DNA from: Silene noctiflora
Lineage: Eukaryota; Streptophyta; Magnoliopsida; Caryophyllales; Caryophyllaceae
Direction of reading: 5' to 3'
NCBI GenBank assembly: GCA_009801015.1
Contig: VHZZ01004653.1
Location: 1 to 64,000, forward strand
DNA: 64,000 nt
Made by a program: the position numbers and the translations under genes. Of this stretch, positions 60,625 through 64,000 are shown in pieces (position 1 is the first letter of the stretch; every line of letters begins with the position of its first letter). Under the pieces are notes generated by a model, which searched no databases, was not told the DNA's origin, and worked only from the letters and a program-made list of their open reading frames with translations.

Positions 60625-63600
60625 TTACTCTGGCTTCATTTGTTCGCACTCCTCACGGATAGACTGGAAGAGGACTGATGATAAGTATCGTTCTCCAAAG
60701 CTTGGGAACACAACCTGCAGCCATAACAGTAAAATATGTTGAGGGAAAACCGATTCTGTGACAGATTTTATCAAAAACAGGTTTGGGTTGAAAGCTTTAA
60801 TAAAAATGGATCTACGTTGAAATGTTTTTCTATTTCAAATAGCCTTCGCACCGCAATCTGACCAAGGGATATTTAAAGGCGAGTTCTTGGTTGACACGAG
60901 ATCAGCAATTGTTATTATGGATTATCCAAAAGATAGCTCTTCTATGTTTGTAACACAAAAAAGGTTATCAGTCCACCCGACCCCTCAACTTCTGCATATG
61001 CAAGAACCTTCGACGGAACGATTAAAAATATGTTGCCGGATAGAAACTAGGAATCATAAGGGGTTTATAGCTCTTTAAAGTTTAGTAGCAGAATTTTAGC
61101 ACTGCTGCATCCGGAGGAACCGAACTCAAGACCTCCAGTTAAGGTAGACCCTTGGATAAGCCAGGCTCCTTACCATTTGATCCACGTGCTTAGAGGGTAT
61201 ATTCGTTGTTCATTAATGTCAAAATTTTAATAAAAGAGATTTTAGCACACGAGAGAGAAGAGTAAAAGAATATTTCAAGATCAAATGTTGCAGAGATTAA
61301 GGGTCTTACAGCGATAAGCTTTCCTGCATTTTCAGGTCTTTTGCCGACCTTGATTGCAGCTGCAGCAGCAGCGCCAGAGGAAATTCCAACCTGGACCAAA
61401 GAGCAAAATTAAAAATTAAATATCTCAAAAAATAAAAGAGCTCCATAATGAAAAAGAATGACTTCTAAGTGAAATCCTAAAAACTGGCCATTATACAATG
61501 TTTATATATGTAACCATGTCATAAATTAGTTTGGTAAAGGGGAACAATAATACTGAAGGTTCAAAGAATAAATTGTCATTAATTTTTTGGTGTAAACAGC
61601 GCCACGAGAATAGTTTTCAGGAGAACAGTTTTGAGGCTGACTAAGCCAATCTTAGCTAACATCTACAATTGTCCAATTTAATACTACCATTGCAGGAAAT
61701 ACGGAATTCAAAAAATGCACTAACCAACAAGCCTTCTTTAAGGGCCAATTGCTTTGCAGTTTCAACAGATTCATCACTAGAGACCTGAGAAAAAAAAAGT
61801 TGTTAGCTCCGTTAAACAGAAATCACACATCCAAGAGGACCCTCAGATTACATAATCAATACTCCGTAAGAGATATGGAACAAAATACCATGACTATATA
61901 TGCCTATATGACATGCGAAATGTTAAGCATAATATACCACGATAAAATGACTTTGATTCGTGCAAGGAGTGTCACGGACGGAGAGGAATTTACGTATTCT
62001 TGAAGGCAAAGACTGGTCTTATCAGGGAACTAAAGTTTTCTCATGAAATTGTTGTGTAATTGGAGTCCAGTAATTTGTCCAAGAGACATTTGTCACTGCT
62101 TTATTTGGTGGATTAAATTATGCATGATAGGCTCCCTACAATCGGGAAGCTATGGTGTCCAAAAAAAATACATATCAAAAGAAGAGGTGATCGCAGTAAT
62201 CAGAACTTCAGAAATGTTATTAACGAGGCACAATTCCTCAAAACCGAACTTTCAAAGCAAAATAAACCAACACAAGTTTTATAATTCATCGTAAAAGATG
62301 AATTACACTATTAAAGAAGATTTTCACCTCAATAACTTCATCAAGGATGCTCTCGTCCAAGTTCTTGGGAACAAAACCAGCTCCAATTCCTTGAATTTTG
62401 TGTGGGCCTACATACAACCGAGATGAAGACTTATCAGTCTCTGATGCGGACAAGTTTAAAATCCAATACACTACAAGTTTTCATCTTACCGGGCTTTCCG
62501 CCTGAAAGTATGTTGCTTTCGGTAGGCTCCACACCAATGATCTAATCAATGGAAAAGAAAAGAATAAGTAGGTGGACAAACGCATACATAGCAGTTAGAC
62601 AGACAACGAAAAAAAATAGCAGCTTACTTTTTGTGATGTAAACAACCAAAATCCTCATCACTCTACCTTAGTGCCCGGTATTTTAGTGTTTTTAAATGTT
62701 ACATTTGAATGTTTCAACTAATCATAAGAAGAAATTGAGAGGTATATTCCATTGGCCCATTGCTAAAAAGGACGTTGATACCTTTACACTAGGTTTTTGC
62801 TCTTTAAGAAATCGACCAACTCCAGTAATGGTTCCTCCAGTTCCTATGCCAGCAACCAAAATGTCAATTTTGCCATTTGTATCTTCCCAAATCTCAGGAC
62901 CTGTTGTCTCATAATGAATCTGCAGAAGTTGCAGAAATAAGAGTTCACATCGTGACAAATATACCTCATAGAATCACTTCTTTGACAGAGAGGTTCTATT
63001 AAAAATAAAAACAAGATATTAGTAAATCAACCAATTTCTTGTAAGATTGTATCATGTTAGTGGAATGTAAGACCAACCTGTTTGTTTAACTATAATCCCC
63101 AACCATATACTCACTCTAACCCACTAACTCAAAGACTAACTACCCATATGGGTCAATCTTATGTTACTCAGACTCGCCTGCAAGTGTCAGACCCTCAGAC
63201 ACAATACGGCGTCGGAGTGCCGGAAACAGCTACTTTCCGCGGTGTTTTCAATTTTTTTGGTCTAAAATGAAGTGTCGAAGTGTCACATGTCATGGGTCGG
63301 ACACGTGATCAAAGTTTAATGTTGGAGTAACATAGGGCCAATCACACAATAATATTATCATTAGACCTTATGAGATAATTTATGTAAGTAATAAGAGATA
63401 TCCATATGATTCATGACTACCAATCGTAGTGAAAATGTGAAAAAATGTAAACAGCCAGACCTTAGGATTAGCCGCATTGTCAAATTGTTGAAGCATGTAT
63501 GAATCAGGAGTATTTCTTAATATTTCTTCAGCCTTTTCAACTGCTCCCTTCATACCCTTAGCAGGGTCAGTCAAGACTAGCTCAGCTCCAAATGCTTTCA

Positions 63601-64000
63601 AAATTACCCTCCTCTCCATACTCATAGAAGCTGGCATAGTCAATATCAATTTGTACCCTCTTGCTGCAGCTATAAAAGCTAGACCAATGCCGGTGTTTCC
63701 ACTCGTAGGCTCCACAAGTGTAGTCTGAAGGGTAAAAAAAAGTTAGAAAAACAGAAAAACCGTAAAAACTCAACCAATAAAACAGAAGCAACAACAATGT
63801 ATCAGAATGAAGCGGAAAAAAAAAAAGTAAAAGGAAAGGCAATTAAAAAAATACAAGTTCTGAAATGTGATAATAAGAGATGTGAGGATTATAATGATGC
63901 AATAAACAAGGCAATGTTAAACTTGGCAATCAGCCACATGCACAATCAACTAACAACGACATTACTGCAAGTGCCTTAAAAGACAGAGAAGGTCAATATG
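60625..64000 (-). CDS. Cysteine synthase (OAS-TL), 5' part outside window
   Basis: PLP enzyme making cysteine from O-acetylserine and sulfide. Seven exons in view, in transcript order: 63724-63461, 62919-62782, 62541-62490, 62407-62328, 61784-61725, 61390-61310, 60714-60625; phases agree, 254 residues plus stop. Visible motifs: [16 protein letters not shown] (substrate loop), [15 protein letters not shown] (phosphate-binding), [17 protein letters not shown]-like block, [19 protein letters not shown] (serine contacting the pyridine ring) and [11 protein letters not shown] near the end. TSGNTG, GTGGT and [14 protein letters not shown] indicate O-acetylserine (thiol) lyase rather than beta-cyanoalanine synthase. 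[10 protein letters not shown] suggests a plastid or mitochondrial isoform, but the targeting peptide and the PLP-lysine exon are beyond 64000. Exons start after the acceptor at 63725-63726. Confidence 0.93.
61095..61195 (-). mobile_element. tRNA-derived SINE head
   Basis: On the minus strand: box A-like TGGATCAAATGGTAAGGAGC, then box B-like GAGGTCTTGAGTTCGGTTCC at the usual spacing. It is in an intron of the cysteine synthase gene. Ends not resolved. Confidence 0.6.
63159..63335. mobile_element. MITE with 8-bp TSD
   Basis: 177 bp with ends TTATGTTACTC and, as complement, CTATGTTACTC. It is flanked by GGTCAATC (63151-63158) and GGCCAATC (63336-63343), an 8-bp duplication with one mismatch. 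The inner GTGTCGAAGTGTC words belong to a common plant repeat. hAT affiliation is inferred from target length only. It lies in a cysteine synthase intron. Confidence 0.7.

Noticed and set aside
1-64000. CRISPR array, bacterial operon or phage-like system
   Set aside because: The window is plainly plant nuclear DNA with spliced genes; no regularly spaced repeats or prokaryotic gene organisation.

Overview
This is a plant nuclear genomic window. It carries intron-rich genes with GT-AG introns, AT-rich spacers, plastid or mitochondrial targeting leaders, and many short plant-type transposon derivatives (Stowaway, hAT, Mutator-like and Harbinger-like MITEs, tRNA-derived SINEs, LINE 3' fragments, one Helitron end). 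The proteins are eudicot-like. The abundance of short elements carrying GACGGGTC or GAGACGGTC termini made me think of Caryophyllales, but that is an impression and not a demonstrated placement. All exon models were built by hand from reading frame, splice sites and remembered protein families; no transcripts were available.

Layout. (1) 1.6-11.1 kb, minus strand: a 13-coding-exon organellar 5'-3' exonuclease of the DNA polymerase I/FEN type (419 aa). (2) 11.1-16.2 kb: spacer between two divergently transcribed genes, holding a SINE with long target-site duplications and the TAF1 leader with three short upstream ORFs. (3) 16.2-36.6 kb, plus: TAF1, the largest TFIID subunit, 21 coding exons and 1,905 aa, with introns crowded by SINE, LINE and MITE insertions and one 210-base assembly gap. 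(4) 38.6-44.0 kb, plus: 2-isopropylmalate synthase (12 exons, 632 aa), the committed step of leucine synthesis. (5) 45.7-51.2 kb, plus: UTP6, a U3 snoRNP/SSU-processome subunit (6 exons, 641 aa), with a telo box just upstream. (6) 53.9-54.5 kb, plus: a small basic protein I do not recognise. (7) 55.8-56.0 kb, minus: a 63-aa COA3-like cytochrome c oxidase assembly factor whose start codon lies directly at a splice acceptor. (8) 60.6 kb to the window end, minus: a cysteine synthase (O-acetylserine (thiol) lyase) cut by the window edge.

The genes are ordinary housekeeping functions (organellar nucleic-acid processing, transcription initiation, leucine and cysteine synthesis, ribosome biogenesis, complex IV assembly). 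They are independently transcribed and I see no cluster logic. I found no new biochemical system. The most interesting material is structural: a head-to-head pair of hAT elements around the assembly gap in TAF1, a SINE nested in an overlapping foldback, a Mutator-type MITE landed against a Stowaway, and an hAT MITE whose target duplication contains a gene's stop codon.
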